A program made the translations under genes and the position numbers. A stretch of DNA of 64,000 nucleotides from Dyadobacter sp. 50-39 (GTDB taxonomy: Bacteria; Bacteroidota; Bacteroidia; Cytophagales; Spirosomataceae). The notes under the pieces are model-generated. The model was not told the origin of the DNA, did no database searches, and saw only the letters and a program-made list of their open reading frames with translations. How positions within the stretch are numbered: position 1 is the first letter of the stretch; each line of letters opens with the position of its first letter. Where the stretch lies: the NCBI GenBank assembly GCA_001898145.1, contig MKSR01000029.1, positions 558,001-622,000 on the forward strand, written 5' to 3'. Positions 26,332 through 34,442 of the stretch are shown piece by piece.

Positions 26332-27156
26332 TTGGAAAACATAACACTCGACAGGTGCTGTATCCACACCATTACGACCAAGCCCTGGGGACTTTCGGAG
26401 GCGGTGGAAAACTATGCTGCCGCCGGCGTGAAAGGCATTAGCGTCTGGCAGAATGCAACGGAAGGCATCGGGCCGCACCGCGCGGGAGAAATCATCCGCG
26501 CTGCCGGACTTGAAATTGTCTCTTACGTCCGCGGCGGGTTTTTCCCGCATACAAGCAGTGCCGGGCGTGCGCAGGCGATCGACCACAACCGCAAGCTTCT
26601 CGAAGAAGCAGCAGCGCTGGGGGCTCCGATGATCGTGCTCGTTTGCGGCGCTTCGCCTGATCAGCCGCTGGAAACGTCCCGTGATCAGATCCGCGAGGGC
26701 ATTGCGGCTATTTTGCCGCTGGCCGAAAAACTGGGCGTAAAGCTGGCCATAGAACCCCTGCATCCCATGTATGCCGCCGACCGCTCGGCCATTAACACCA
26801 TGGCGCAGGCCAATGACATGGCCGAGTATTTCAAATCCGCATTTGTGGGCGTAGCTGTGGATGTTTACCATTTGTGGTGGGACGCCGATCTCGAAAAAGA
26901 GATCGCTCGCTGCGGAGCGAACGGCAACCTGCTTGCCTACCACGTATGCGACTGGAAGGTGAATACCGTCGACCTTTTGAACGACCGCGGCCTGATGGGC
27001 GAAGGATGTATAGACCTGAAAAAGATCAGGGGCTGGGTGGAGGCGACGGGTTTCAATGGCTTTTGCGAGGTGGAAATCTTCTCGAATATCCATTGGGCCA
27101 AAGACCAGCATTTGTTTTTAAATGAGATTACTGAGGCTTTTCTTAAAACTGTATAA
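26332..27156 (+). CDS. Sugar phosphate isomerase/epimerase family protein (TIM barrel)
   Basis: A 274-residue xylose-isomerase-like TIM barrel. Family markers are CCIHTITTKPWGLSEAVENY at the first strand, AGVKGISVW, LGAPMIVLVCG, GVKLAIEPLHPMYAADRSA (metal-binding Glu in the IEPLHP strand, about 141-146), VAVDVYHLWWDADLE (about 179-193, metal Asp/His) and GFCEVEIFS (about 245; metal Glu), so metal ligands are kept. The frame is open back to 26302 without any ATG; TTG at 26332 is the only plausible start, just before the first strand. It lies between the GH88-like gene and a Gfo/Idh dehydrogenase, fitting isomerisation or epimerisation of the released sugar. Confidence 0.85.
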   Translation: MENITLDRCCIHTITTKPWGLSEAVENYAAAGVKGISVWQNATEGIGPHRAGEIIRAAGLEIVSYVRGGFFPHTSSAGRAQAIDHNRKLLEEAAALGAPMIVLVCGASPDQPLETSRDQIREGIAAILPLAEKLGVKLAIEPLHPMYAADRSAINTMAQANDMAEYFKSAFVGVAVDVYHLWWDADLEKEIARCGANGNLLAYHVCDWKVNTVDLLNDRGLMGEGCIDLKKIRGWVEATGFNGFCEVEIFSNIHWAKDQHLFLNEITEAFLKTV

Positions 27157-27162
27157 ACCACA

Positions 27163-28308
27163 ATGACAACACATACCATTGGCATTATCATGAACGGCGT
27201 CACCGGCCGTATGGGTACCAACCAGCATTTGCTGCGCTCTATCAAAGCCATTATCGAGCAAGGCGGTGTCAGGATCTCTTCCGACGAAGTGATCATACCC
27301 GACCCGATCCTGGTTGGCCGCAACGAGGCTAAACTGCAAGCGCTTTGCAAGCAATCGGGTGTTCAGAAGTATACGACCGATCTGGATTCGGTAATGTCGG
27401 ATCCGCATTACCAGATCTATTTCGATGCGCAGGTAACCGGCCGCCGTGCAGCGGCAGTGAAAAAGGCTATCGAGGCTGGAAAACACATTTATTGTGAAAA
27501 ACCCACAGGTACTACCACCGAGGAGGCATTGGAGCTGTATGAACTTGCCACGAAAGCGGGTTTGAAAAACGGCGTAGTACAAGACAAACTCTGGCTGCCT
27601 GGCCTTGTAAAATTGAAAAGGCTCATGGAAGCCGGCTTCTTCGGAAAGATACTGTCGGTAAGAGGTGAATTCGGTTACTGGGTTTTCGAAGGAACCAGCA
27701 TTCCGGCGCAGCGCCCTTCGTGGAATTACCGCAAGGAGGACGACGGCGGCATTATCGTGGATATGCTTTGCCACTGGCGTTACGTGCTCGATAACCTGTT
27801 CGGAAATGTAAAAGCGGTTTCCTGCCTGGGTGCGACACACATTCCCGAGCGCGTGGATGAAAATGGTAATACCTATAAATGTACGGCCGATGATTCCTGC
27901 TACGCGACGTTTGAACTGGAAGGTGACGTAGTTGCGCATTTTAACTCCTCCTGGACGGTACGCGTACGCCGCGACGACCTGCTCACGCTGCAAGTCGACG
28001 GTACGCATGGCTCCGCCGTTGCCGGCCTTCGTGACTGCTACATCCAGCATTACGGCAATACGCCAAAGCCTGTATGGAACCCCGATATCCCACAGCCGAT
28101 CCCATTTTTCGACGGCTGGTCGAAAGTACCCGAGCAGGAGATCTATGACAATGCATTCAAAGCGCAATGGGAGCTTTTCCTGAAACATATCGTGAAAGAT
28201 GAGCCATTTCCCTGGGACCTGAAAGCCGGTGCGCGTGGTGTGCAGCTCGCTGAAAAAGGGCTCGAAAGCTGGGAGAAACGCCAATGGGTTGACATACAGG
28301 ATCTATGA
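27163..28308 (+). CDS. Gfo/Idh/MocA family oxidoreductase
   Basis: A 381-residue NAD(P)-dependent dehydrogenase without signal peptide. N-terminal Rossmann fold begins IGIIMNGVTGRMG (about 5-17). The family catalytic EKPTG motif is at about 110-114 (IYCEKPTGTT) and the C-terminal sheet domain has DDGGIIVDMLCHWRYVLDNLF (about 192-212), where His and Asp sit at the sugar site. It starts six bases after the isomerase stop and its stop overlaps the next start as ATGA, so it is cotranslated with the SDR gene. Expected role: oxidising or interconverting the sugar or uronate delivered by the cluster. Confidence 0.9.
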   Translation: MTTHTIGIIMNGVTGRMGTNQHLLRSIKAIIEQGGVRISSDEVIIPDPILVGRNEAKLQALCKQSGVQKYTTDLDSVMSDPHYQIYFDAQVTGRRAAAVKKAIEAGKHIYCEKPTGTTTEEALELYELATKAGLKNGVVQDKLWLPGLVKLKRLMEAGFFGKILSVRGEFGYWVFEGTSIPAQRPSWNYRKEDDGGIIVDMLCHWRYVLDNLFGNVKAVSCLGATHIPERVDENGNTYKCTADDSCYATFELEGDVVAHFNSSWTVRVRRDDLLTLQVDGTHGSAVAGLRDCYIQHYGNTPKPVWNPDIPQPIPFFDGWSKVPEQEIYDNAFKAQWELFLKHIVKDEPFPWDLKAGARGVQLAEKGLESWEKRQWVDIQDL

Positions 28309-29075
28309 AAAAAACGGCATTAATCACCGGCGGAAGCCGGGGTATCGGATTCGGCATTGCCAAAGCCCTTGCCAAAGAAGGATATAATCTGGCCATCAAC
28401 GGCGTCCGCGACGAAGCGGGCGCTGCCGATGCGCTCAACGAGCTGCGCGAGCTCGGTGCAGAAGTGGCGTATTGCCAGGGCAGCATCGCCAGCGCCGCGG
28501 ACCGTGAGGCTGTCATTGAAAAAGCTTATTCCGTTTTTGGGCAGATCAACCTGCTGGTCAATAATGCGGGCATAGCGCCCCGGGTAAGGCTCGACATTCT
28601 CGAAACGACCATCGAGAACTACCAGGAAGTGATGACGACCAATCTCGAAGGCCCTTTCTTTTTTACACAAGCCATTGGCAAAAGAATGGCCCATGCAAAG
28701 GAGAACAACCATGCCTTCGAGGCAGCGATCATTTTCGTAACGTCTATTTCCGCGACAGTCGCATCGATTAACCGCGGAGAATATTGCATCTCCAAAGCAG
28801 GGCTGGCCATGACCAACCTGCTTTTCGCCGTGCGGATGGCAGAGTATAATATCCCCGTCTATGAGATCCGTCCCGGTATAATCTCGACTGACATGACTTC
28901 CAAAGTGCAGGAAAAATACGATAACCTTTTCCAAAGCGGCATTGCATTGCAGCCACGCTGGGGCACGCCCGAGGATGTCGGTAAGGCGGTCGCTTCGCTC
29001 ACGAGGGGCGACTTCCCCTACTCCACCGGCCAGGTGATCGGCGTGGACGGCGGAATGCTGATTGATAGATTGTGA
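28305..29075 (+). CDS. Short-chain dehydrogenase/reductase (FabG-like)
   Basis: A 256-residue classical SDR. Cofactor loop TGGSRGIGFGIA (about 8-19), NNAG (about 86-89), catalytic Ser in FVTSISATVAS (about 147) and the YxxxK pair in GEYCISKAG (about 160-164). C-terminal IRPGIISTDMTSKV and GQVIGVDGGMLIDRL are standard. Often labelled 3-ketoacyl-ACP reductase, but inside this sugar cluster a polyol or keto-sugar substrate is more likely. It shares ATGA with the preceding gene, which indicates translational coupling. Confidence 0.92.
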   Translation: MKKTALITGGSRGIGFGIAKALAKEGYNLAINGVRDEAGAADALNELRELGAEVAYCQGSIASAADREAVIEKAYSVFGQINLLVNNAGIAPRVRLDILETTIENYQEVMTTNLEGPFFFTQAIGKRMAHAKENNHAFEAAIIFVTSISATVASINRGEYCISKAGLAMTNLLFAVRMAEYNIPVYEIRPGIISTDMTSKVQEKYDNLFQSGIALQPRWGTPEDVGKAVASLTRGDFPYSTGQVIGVDGGMLIDRL

Positions 29076-29162
29076 CTTCGGCTTTCAGCAGTCGGCGGTC
29101 AAAAAAGAATTGATTGACATTTACATAACAAAGGCCGACGGCCGAAAGCCGAAAGCCGAAGT
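29075..29162. repeat. GC-rich heptamer inverted repeat between SDR and MFS genes
   Basis: The right side (29141-29160) reads as 7-base units GCCGAAA/GCCGAAA ending GCCGAAGT. The left side (29075-29086) is the exact complement of the last 12 bases (ACTTCGGCTTTC), and partial complementarity continues inwards with one heptamer missing. Structure and period resemble the AT-rich arrays at 21746 and 57949. Also able to form a hairpin between the two genes. Confidence 0.75.
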
Positions 29163-29177
29163 AACACCTTAACCCTT

Positions 29178-30422
29178 ATGTCAACAACAACCAATAATCC
29201 GCAACCCTCGCTGCTTTCGCAGCTGTTGCAAGTGCCAGTAATAGTGGCTGCATTGGGCTACCTGGTCGACATGTACGACCTGTTTTTGTTCAGTGTAGTG
29301 CGGGTACCCAGTCTCAAAGCACTGAATGTCGCCGACGATCAGCTGCTCAACGAAGGCATCAGTTTATTGAATTACCAGATGGCTGGAATGCTGATCGGCG
29401 GCGTGTTGTGGGGGGTGATTGCGGATAAAAAAGGCCGTCTTTCAGTGCTTTTCGGCTCTATTATCATGTATTCGCTGGCTAATATCGGCAACGGCTTTGT
29501 GACGTCGCTAGACCAGTACGCAGTCCTTCGCTTCATTGCGGGCGTCGGGTTGGCCGGTGAGCTGGGTGCCGGCATTACGCTCGTTACCGAAGTATTGCCA
29601 AAAGAAATACGTGGCTACGGCACCACGCTGGTAGCCACACTCGGGGTATTGGGCGCAATCCTGGCCTATTTTGTGGCCGACTTATTTGCGTGGCGGATAT
29701 CCTATTTCGTAGGAGGCGGCATGGGCTTGCTGCTTCTGGTGTTGCGTTTTAATGTTTTTGAGTCGGGTATGTTCAAGCATGCCAAAGAGCGTTCCGTGGA
29801 CCGGGGCAACATTTTCATGATCCTGACCAACAGCAAGCGCCTCGGGAAATACCTCATGGCGATTTTCGTAGGCCTGCCGATCTGGTTTGTAGTGGGGATT
29901 CTCATTACTTTTTCTCCCGAATTCGGGGCTGCCAAAGGCGTCGAGGGGATCAATGCGGGGAAAGCGGTCATGCTGGCTTTTTCAGGGCAGGTTGGCGGAG
30001 ACATCGTCAGTGGGTTACTGAGCCAGTATATGCGGAGCAGGAAGAAAGTGATCAGGCTGTTTATAGTGCTATCCCTTGCCATGGTGATCGGATATTTGCT
30101 TATTCCAATGCAAGATTTGTTCTCCTTCTACTTGCTTTGTACCTTGCTCGGATTCTGTAATGGTTATTGGACATTATTTATTACCATTGCAGCAGAACTG
30201 TTCGGTACCAACCTGCGGGCAACCGTGGCGACGACTGTACCGAATTTCGTGCGTGGCGCGACGATACCGCTAGCTGCATTGTTTGTGCGTTTCCGACCCG
30301 ACCTCGGCGTTGTTCAGAGCGGGTTAGTCATAGGGGTTGCAACGGCCGTGGTGGCCCTGCTTGCCTTATATTTCCTGGAAGAGACATTTACAAAGGACAT
30401 GGACTTTGTAGAAAAAGAATAG
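29178..30422 (+). CDS. MFS transporter
   Basis: A 414-residue major facilitator with about 12 transmembrane helices. The first helix region has GYLVDMYDLFLFSVVRVP; the loop-2 signature appears as GVIADKKGRLSVLFGS (about 79-94; G-x-x-x-D-x-x-G-R). Helix 4-5 shows RFIAGVGLAGELGAGITLVTE in pieces, as in the sugar/organic acid porter branch. The short cytoplasmic middle loop carries KHAKERSVDRGN. It closes the GH88-like cluster and ends with a strong terminator, so it probably imports the sugar or uronic acid handled by the upstream enzymes. Specific substrate unknown. Confidence 0.88.
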   Translation: MSTTTNNPQPSLLSQLLQVPVIVAALGYLVDMYDLFLFSVVRVPSLKALNVADDQLLNEGISLLNYQMAGMLIGGVLWGVIADKKGRLSVLFGSIIMYSLANIGNGFVTSLDQYAVLRFIAGVGLAGELGAGITLVTEVLPKEIRGYGTTLVATLGVLGAILAYFVADLFAWRISYFVGGGMGLLLLVLRFNVFESGMFKHAKERSVDRGNIFMILTNSKRLGKYLMAIFVGLPIWFVVGILITFSPEFGAAKGVEGINAGKAVMLAFSGQVGGDIVSGLLSQYMRSRKKVIRLFIVLSLAMVIGYLLIPMQDLFSFYLLCTLLGFCNGYWTLFITIAAELFGTNLRATVATTVPNFVRGATIPLAALFVRFRPDLGVVQSGLVIGVATAVVALLALYFLEETFTKDMDFVEKE

Positions 30423-30447
30423 TTTCGGTTTTAGTTTTAGTTAAAAG

Positions 30448-30478
30448 CGGCCCCCACAGATGGAGGGCCGTTTTTTTT
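30448..30478 (+). terminator. Intrinsic terminator closing the carbohydrate cluster
   Basis: Stem CGGCCC/GGGCCG (30448-30453, 30465-30470), extended inside by CCA/TGG, followed by eight T. Confidence 0.85.
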
Positions 30479-30652
30479 AACAGTTATTAACACTTTTCCA
30501 AGCAACGTTCCCGCACCAATCCCCGACTCTTGGTTAACAATTCAAAAATAGCCATGAGATACCGTTCAATTGCTTATGCTGGGAATCAACCATTTGTCCC
30601 ACCCGAAAATCCGCTCGTGTACTTTGATTGCAGGGGTACACGGGCGCCGTCT

Positions 30653-30660
30653 TACCTTTG
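30653..30660 (+). promoter_or_regulatory. Bacteroidota -7 box (TACCTTTG) for the small secreted protein gene
   Basis: Perfect TAnnTTTG match 52 bases before the ATG at 30713; TTG/TTTG motifs about 22-27 bases upstream could serve as -33 element. Confidence 0.55.
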
Positions 30661-30712
30661 TCCTGTTCTTGAAATAGAACAATATTAATAGCCATATAAA
30701 AATAAAATAGCC

Positions 30713-31093
30713 ATGAAAACAACAGTTAAAACCTTCATTTGCGCTTTTGCGCTTGCAGCCGCTTCTTTCACTGCCCAGGCGGGCGACAAAGAAGCTAAAA
30801 AGGCTTCCTCATTCGGAACCGGCATTTACGCCACCAAAACCGGTAAAATCAACATCCTAGTCGACAAATACAGCGGCGATGCCAAAACGACTCTCCTGCT
30901 GAGAAACGCCGATGGAACCGTAGTATACCGTGAAACCGTTTCGAGAGAAAACAAGAAATTCGGCCGTACCCTGAACCTCGACGCCATGGAGCCAGGTAAA
31001 TACAAACTGGACGTCATCAGCGGAAACGAAGTTCAAACCAAGACTTTCGAGTTGACCGATCAAAAAGTCGAACGTGTCCTGACAGTTAAGTAA
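30713..31093 (+). CDS. Small secreted protein of unknown function, single beta-sandwich domain
   Basis: A 126-residue protein with signal peptide to about residue 23 (AASFTAQAG). The mature part is about 100 residues: a Lys-rich stretch, then strands KINILVDKYSG, TTLLLRNADGTVVYRETV, FGRTLNLDAMEPGKYKLDVISG and VQTKTFELTD. This strand pattern resembles the Ig-like fold of T9SS C-terminal sorting domains, but here it is the entire protein rather than a tail, so no cargo is attached. I do not recognise a named family beyond similar small proteins in Cytophagales. It has its own promoter and terminator. Function unknown; envelope or surface location is inferred. Confidence 0.8.
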   Translation: MKTTVKTFICAFALAAASFTAQAGDKEAKKASSFGTGIYATKTGKINILVDKYSGDAKTTLLLRNADGTVVYRETVSRENKKFGRTLNLDAMEPGKYKLDVISGNEVQTKTFELTDQKVERVLTVK

Positions 31094-31116
31094 GGTTCAA
31101 ATACACAAGTATCCAG

Positions 31117-31153
31117 GCGGCGCCTCCTATTGCGGGAGGTGCCGCTTTTTTTT
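31117..31153 (+). terminator. Strong intrinsic terminator
   Basis: 11-bp stem GCGGCGCCTCC/GGAGGTGCCGC (one G-T pair; 31117-31127, 31135-31145) with 7-base loop and eight T, after the small secreted protein gene. Confidence 0.9.
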
Positions 31154-31216
31154 ACTGAAAATAATTTTCCCGTTACCTTTTTCAGAACCGGCGTATCAAT
31201 AGAAAGTCCAAACCAA

Positions 31217-31241
31217 AAAGTTCACTTTTTAGTAGAACTTT
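31217..31241. promoter_or_regulatory. Inverted repeat upstream of toxin-antitoxin pair (putative operator)
   Basis: Perfect 7-bp arms AAAGTTC (31217-31223) and GAACTTT (31235-31241), 11 bases apart, 21 bases before the toxin ATG. Position and symmetry fit autorepression by the downstream HTH antitoxin. Confidence 0.5.
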
Positions 31242-31262
31242 CTTAGATTGTACCGCCGGGCG

Positions 31263-31604
31263 ATGGTTATTCATAACAAGACAAAGCTTGTAGAGCTAAA
31301 GAGAAAAAATCAGGGCAATAAACGTCTGCTGCGGGCTGTTGACCAGTTCATCGAAGACCTCGAAAATGGCTCCATAATGAGTACTGACGAACTTGTGGAA
31401 GTCAGGAGAGATGCAGATCGGGTTCATAGCCGGGGATTTTATTTTTTTGACTTGCACATTCACAGAACTCTGGTTTTCATACAACTAAGTGCCAACAAAG
31501 CGACCGTTATATGGGCCGGAACGCATCAGGAGTATCTGAAGACATTCAAAAACAATACAAACACAATTGAAAAATGGCTCAGAACAAGAAACTTTCTGAA
31601 TTAG
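31263..31604 (+). CDS. HigB-family toxin (mRNA interferase type)
   Basis: A 113-residue basic protein of the HigB/RelE-like toxin fold, which cleaves mRNA on the ribosome. It starts IHNKTKLVELKRKN, has a helical first half and the family C-terminal pattern GFYFFDLHIHRTLVFIQL, KATVIWAGTHQEYLKTF, matching the HigB ending 'G-T-H-x-x-Y'. ATG at 31263 is preferred to a TTG five codons upstream. The gene comes first and overlaps the antitoxin gene by 31 bases, the toxin-first order typical of higBA. Confidence 0.82.
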   Translation: MVIHNKTKLVELKRKNQGNKRLLRAVDQFIEDLENGSIMSTDELVEVRRDADRVHSRGFYFFDLHIHRTLVFIQLSANKATVIWAGTHQEYLKTFKNNTNTIEKWLRTRNFLN

Positions 31605-32263
31605 GTGAACCAAATATCAGGAAGATATTAGACGCCGGCAGGATCGAAACCGAACTTGACCATGAGCGCGTTCTGCTCGCGGACCGGCATTTAATGCTTC
31701 AAGAAGAAGTTCAGGCAAATCTTCGTCCAACCAGAAAAGCGATAGGTGATCTTATCGTAGAATTTGAGGCGAGATGTTGGGCACATGAGAGCCTCGTCAC
31801 CGATGCGCAAATGGAAGAACACGAGGCCGCGGAAATCCACGCGGAAAGAGAATACGTATTCATCTGGAACCGGCGTAAACTGATCCTTGAAAAACTTCAG
31901 GCGCTTTCATTAAAGCAAAAGGACCTCGCAATCCTGTTGAACCACAGCAAATCCTACACCTCCGAATTACTGAACGGGATCAGGCCGTTTTCTACCAATG
32001 ATTTGAAACTAATTCATCTGCTGTTCGAAATCCCGCTTGCTGACCTCATTATCACAATTCCTTCACAGGATACATTAAGCCGGCTGGAAACTGCGATAGC
32101 AAAAATTTCGACCGCAAATCCCAAAGCCAAATTACTGCATGAAACGCTTGCAAATCGTCCGGTAGCGAACGGTTTCCTTACCGAGGGATGGGATGACGAC
32201 GATTTGGAGGAAGATACTGAGCCGAAAGAACATGCCGACAAACTCGCACTTTCAAATAAATGA
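31574..32263 (+). CDS. HigA-like antitoxin with XRE-type HTH, unusually long
   Basis: A 229-residue partner of the upstream toxin. A helix-turn-helix of the Cro/C1 type lies at about 103-150 (KLQALSLKQKDLAILLNHSKSYTSELLNG). It is preceded by about 95 residues of helical, acidic sequence and followed by about 75 residues ending in an acidic tail (EGWDDDDLEEDTE). HigA proteins are commonly 90-140 residues, so both flanks are extra; the acidic tail may cover the basic toxin. The overlap with the toxin gene (31574-31604) implies coupled translation. It probably binds the inverted repeat at 31217-31241. Confidence 0.8.
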   Translation: MAQNKKLSELGEPNIRKILDAGRIETELDHERVLLADRHLMLQEEVQANLRPTRKAIGDLIVEFEARCWAHESLVTDAQMEEHEAAEIHAEREYVFIWNRRKLILEKLQALSLKQKDLAILLNHSKSYTSELLNGIRPFSTNDLKLIHLLFEIPLADLIITIPSQDTLSRLETAIAKISTANPKAKLLHETLANRPVANGFLTEGWDDDDLEEDTEPKEHADKLALSNK

Positions 32264-32341
32264 GTTACAAAATTGCAAGGAGATCAATCGCTTAGGCCAC
32301 TTTTTGGCTTTTGAATATTCAACTGAAAATCACTCAATGAT

Positions 32342-33457
32342 ATGGATACCCGTCGAGATTTCCTGCAAAAACTGTCCCTTGGCATCAGCGCAACGGCGTT
32401 GAGCGACCTCCCAGCCTCTGCACATGAGCTGTATTCAGGCCCGAAGGCCGACAAACAATTGCGCGTGGCACTCATGGGGTTAGGTAGCTACGCCACCCGT
32501 GTGGCCGAGGCGATGAAGGATTGCAAAATGGCAACGCTCGTCGGGGCGGTTTCGGGGACGCCTTCGAAGCTGGATACGTGGAAGCAGAAATACAATATCC
32601 CGGAGAAAAACACCTACAACTACGAAACGGTAGCCAAAATCAAGGATAACCCGGATATTGACATCGTATATGTAACCACGCCGAATTCCCTTCACCACAA
32701 ACACGTATTACAAATCGCAGCGGCCGGAAAGCATGTAATCTGCGAAAAACCGGTTGCCGACAATGCGCAGCAGACACGCGAGATGATTGCCGCTTGCAAA
32801 AAAGCCGGCGTGAGATTTTATATCGGCTACCGGATGCACTTCGAACCGCACACGCGCGAGCTGATCCGTATGCGTGAAGCGGGCGAATTGGGCAAGATCA
32901 TGCATGTGAATAATTACATGGGATTCAAATCCGGCGACCCGAACCAATGGCGCCTCAAAAAGGCCCTCGCAGGCGGCGGCGCGATGATGGACGTGGGTAT
33001 TTACGCATTGAATGGTGCACGGTACGCGACAGGTGAAGAGCCGGTTTGGGTGACGGCGCAGGAAACCAAGACCGACCCTGTCAAATTCAAGGAGGTCGAT
33101 GAGACCATCATGTTCCAGCTGGGCTTCCCGAGCGGCATTGTGGCGAGCTGCGGAACTACTTATGCCTTTAACAACTACGAGCGGCTTTATGTGGTGGGTG
33201 AAAAAGGCTTCGTCGAGTTGAGCCCGGCATTTGGCTACGGTCCGATTAAAGGCCGCACGCACCTTGGTCCGATGAACCAGCCGGTAGTCACGCACCAGAC
33301 GCTTCAAATGGACGGTATCGCCGACATTATCCTCAATAATAAACCCGACCCCAACGTAACCGGCGAGGAAGGATTGAAAGATATGATCGTTGTGGATGCG
33401 GTTTACGAGTCCATCCGCAAGGGCGGCGCAAAGATTATGCTGGCTGGTAAAAAGTGA
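32342..33457 (+). CDS. Exported Gfo/Idh/MocA oxidoreductase (glucose-fructose oxidoreductase-like)
   Basis: A 371-residue dehydrogenase with a twin-arginine-like leader (TRRDFLQKLSLGISATAL), suggesting folded export with bound cofactor. The Rossmann part starts RVALMGLGSYATRV (about 41-54) and the catalytic motif is EKPVADN (about 136). The stretch YIGYRMHFEPHTRELIRMREAGELG (in two parts YIGYRMHFEPH and RELIRMREAGELG) is characteristic of the periplasmic glucose-fructose oxidoreductase branch. The next gene, 48 bases on, encodes an exported SMP-30 lactonase, a natural partner for a sugar dehydrogenase that produces a lactone. Confidence 0.88.
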   Translation: MDTRRDFLQKLSLGISATALSDLPASAHELYSGPKADKQLRVALMGLGSYATRVAEAMKDCKMATLVGAVSGTPSKLDTWKQKYNIPEKNTYNYETVAKIKDNPDIDIVYVTTPNSLHHKHVLQIAAAGKHVICEKPVADNAQQTREMIAACKKAGVRFYIGYRMHFEPHTRELIRMREAGELGKIMHVNNYMGFKSGDPNQWRLKKALAGGGAMMDVGIYALNGARYATGEEPVWVTAQETKTDPVKFKEVDETIMFQLGFPSGIVASCGTTYAFNNYERLYVVGEKGFVELSPAFGYGPIKGRTHLGPMNQPVVTHQTLQMDGIADIILNNKPDPNVTGEEGLKDMIVVDAVYESIRKGGAKIMLAGKK

Positions 33458-33505
33458 CTTTATAAGTATATTAAGGCCCATTAACATCAGCCGACCGGCT
33501 CTCAT

Positions 33506-34426
33506 ATGCAAACATTAAATTCAGTAGGCACAGCATTGATCGGCCTCGCCGCGCTGTTTTCCCCCGTTTTACTATCTGCACAAATCATGGATTCGAAATC
33601 AATCGTGGCGCCGGGAGCGCAGGTCGAGAAGCTGGGTGACGGGTACAAATTCACCGAAGGGCCCGTACCCGACAAGGATGGCAATGTGTTTTTTACAGAT
33701 CAGCCCAATGACAAAATCATCCGCTGGGATGCCGAAACGGGCGCATTCAGTACATTTTCCGATAAAGCAGGCCGCGCGAACGGCATGTATTTCGATAAAA
33801 AAGGGAACCTGGTAGCGTGTTCCGACGAAGAAAACCAGGTTTGGTCGTTCGACAAGAAAGGCAATCCCACGGTGCTGGTCAAGGACTACGAAGGCAAGCT
33901 GCTTAATGGGCCCAACGACCTCTGGATAGATCCGAAGGGAGGCATTTACCTCACCGATCCACTTTACAAACGTGATTACTGGAAACGTGATCCGGCGATG
34001 CAGCAGGACGGGCAGCACGTTTATTACCTTAGCCCCGACCGGAAAAAATTCGTGCGTGTGGATGAAAAATTGAAGAAACCCAATGGCATCATCGGTACCG
34101 CGGATGGTAAAAAACTTTACGTAGCCGACATTGGCGACAGCAAAACATATGTTTACGACATCCAAAAGGACGGCACACTGGCCAACCGACAGCTATTCGT
34201 CTCCAAAGGTTCCGACGGGATGATCCTCGACGAAGAGGGTAACCTGTACATCACCGGCGACGGCGTGACCGTTTTCGACAAAACAGGTGCACAAATCGCT
34301 CATTTTCCAGTACATAAGGGATGGACGGCCAATGTTTGCTTCGGTGGTAAAAACCGGGACATGCTGTTTATCACGGCCGAGACGGCCGTATATGGACTAA
34401 AAATGAAGGTTAAAGGCGTAAAATAG
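33506..34426 (+). CDS. SMP-30/gluconolactonase/LRE family protein, exported
   Basis: A 306-residue six-bladed beta-propeller with signal peptide to about residue 25 (FSPVLLSAQ). The family metal and catalytic positions are visible: Glu in KFTEGPVPDKDGNVFFTD (about 48-65), the Asn of NGPNDLWIDPKGGIYLTDP (about 134-152), and Asp in LYVADIGDSKTYVYD. SMP-30-type lactonases hydrolyse aldonolactones. Paired with the preceding exported GFOR-like dehydrogenase it suggests periplasmic oxidation of a sugar to its acid. Terminator follows. Confidence 0.9.
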   Translation: MQTLNSVGTALIGLAALFSPVLLSAQIMDSKSIVAPGAQVEKLGDGYKFTEGPVPDKDGNVFFTDQPNDKIIRWDAETGAFSTFSDKAGRANGMYFDKKGNLVACSDEENQVWSFDKKGNPTVLVKDYEGKLLNGPNDLWIDPKGGIYLTDPLYKRDYWKRDPAMQQDGQHVYYLSPDRKKFVRVDEKLKKPNGIIGTADGKKLYVADIGDSKTYVYDIQKDGTLANRQLFVSKGSDGMILDEEGNLYITGDGVTVFDKTGAQIAHFPVHKGWTANVCFGGKNRDMLFITAETAVYGLKMKVKGVK

Positions 34427-34442
34427 TCGTTCCCCGAGTGTG

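Noticed and set aside
27118-28284. A long frame antisense to the Gfo/Idh gene
   Set aside because: Shadow of a well-supported dehydrogenase gene; no recognisable domain.
30534-30722. A short leftward frame upstream of the small secreted protein
   Set aside because: Overlaps the promoter and start of a better-supported gene and has no family features.
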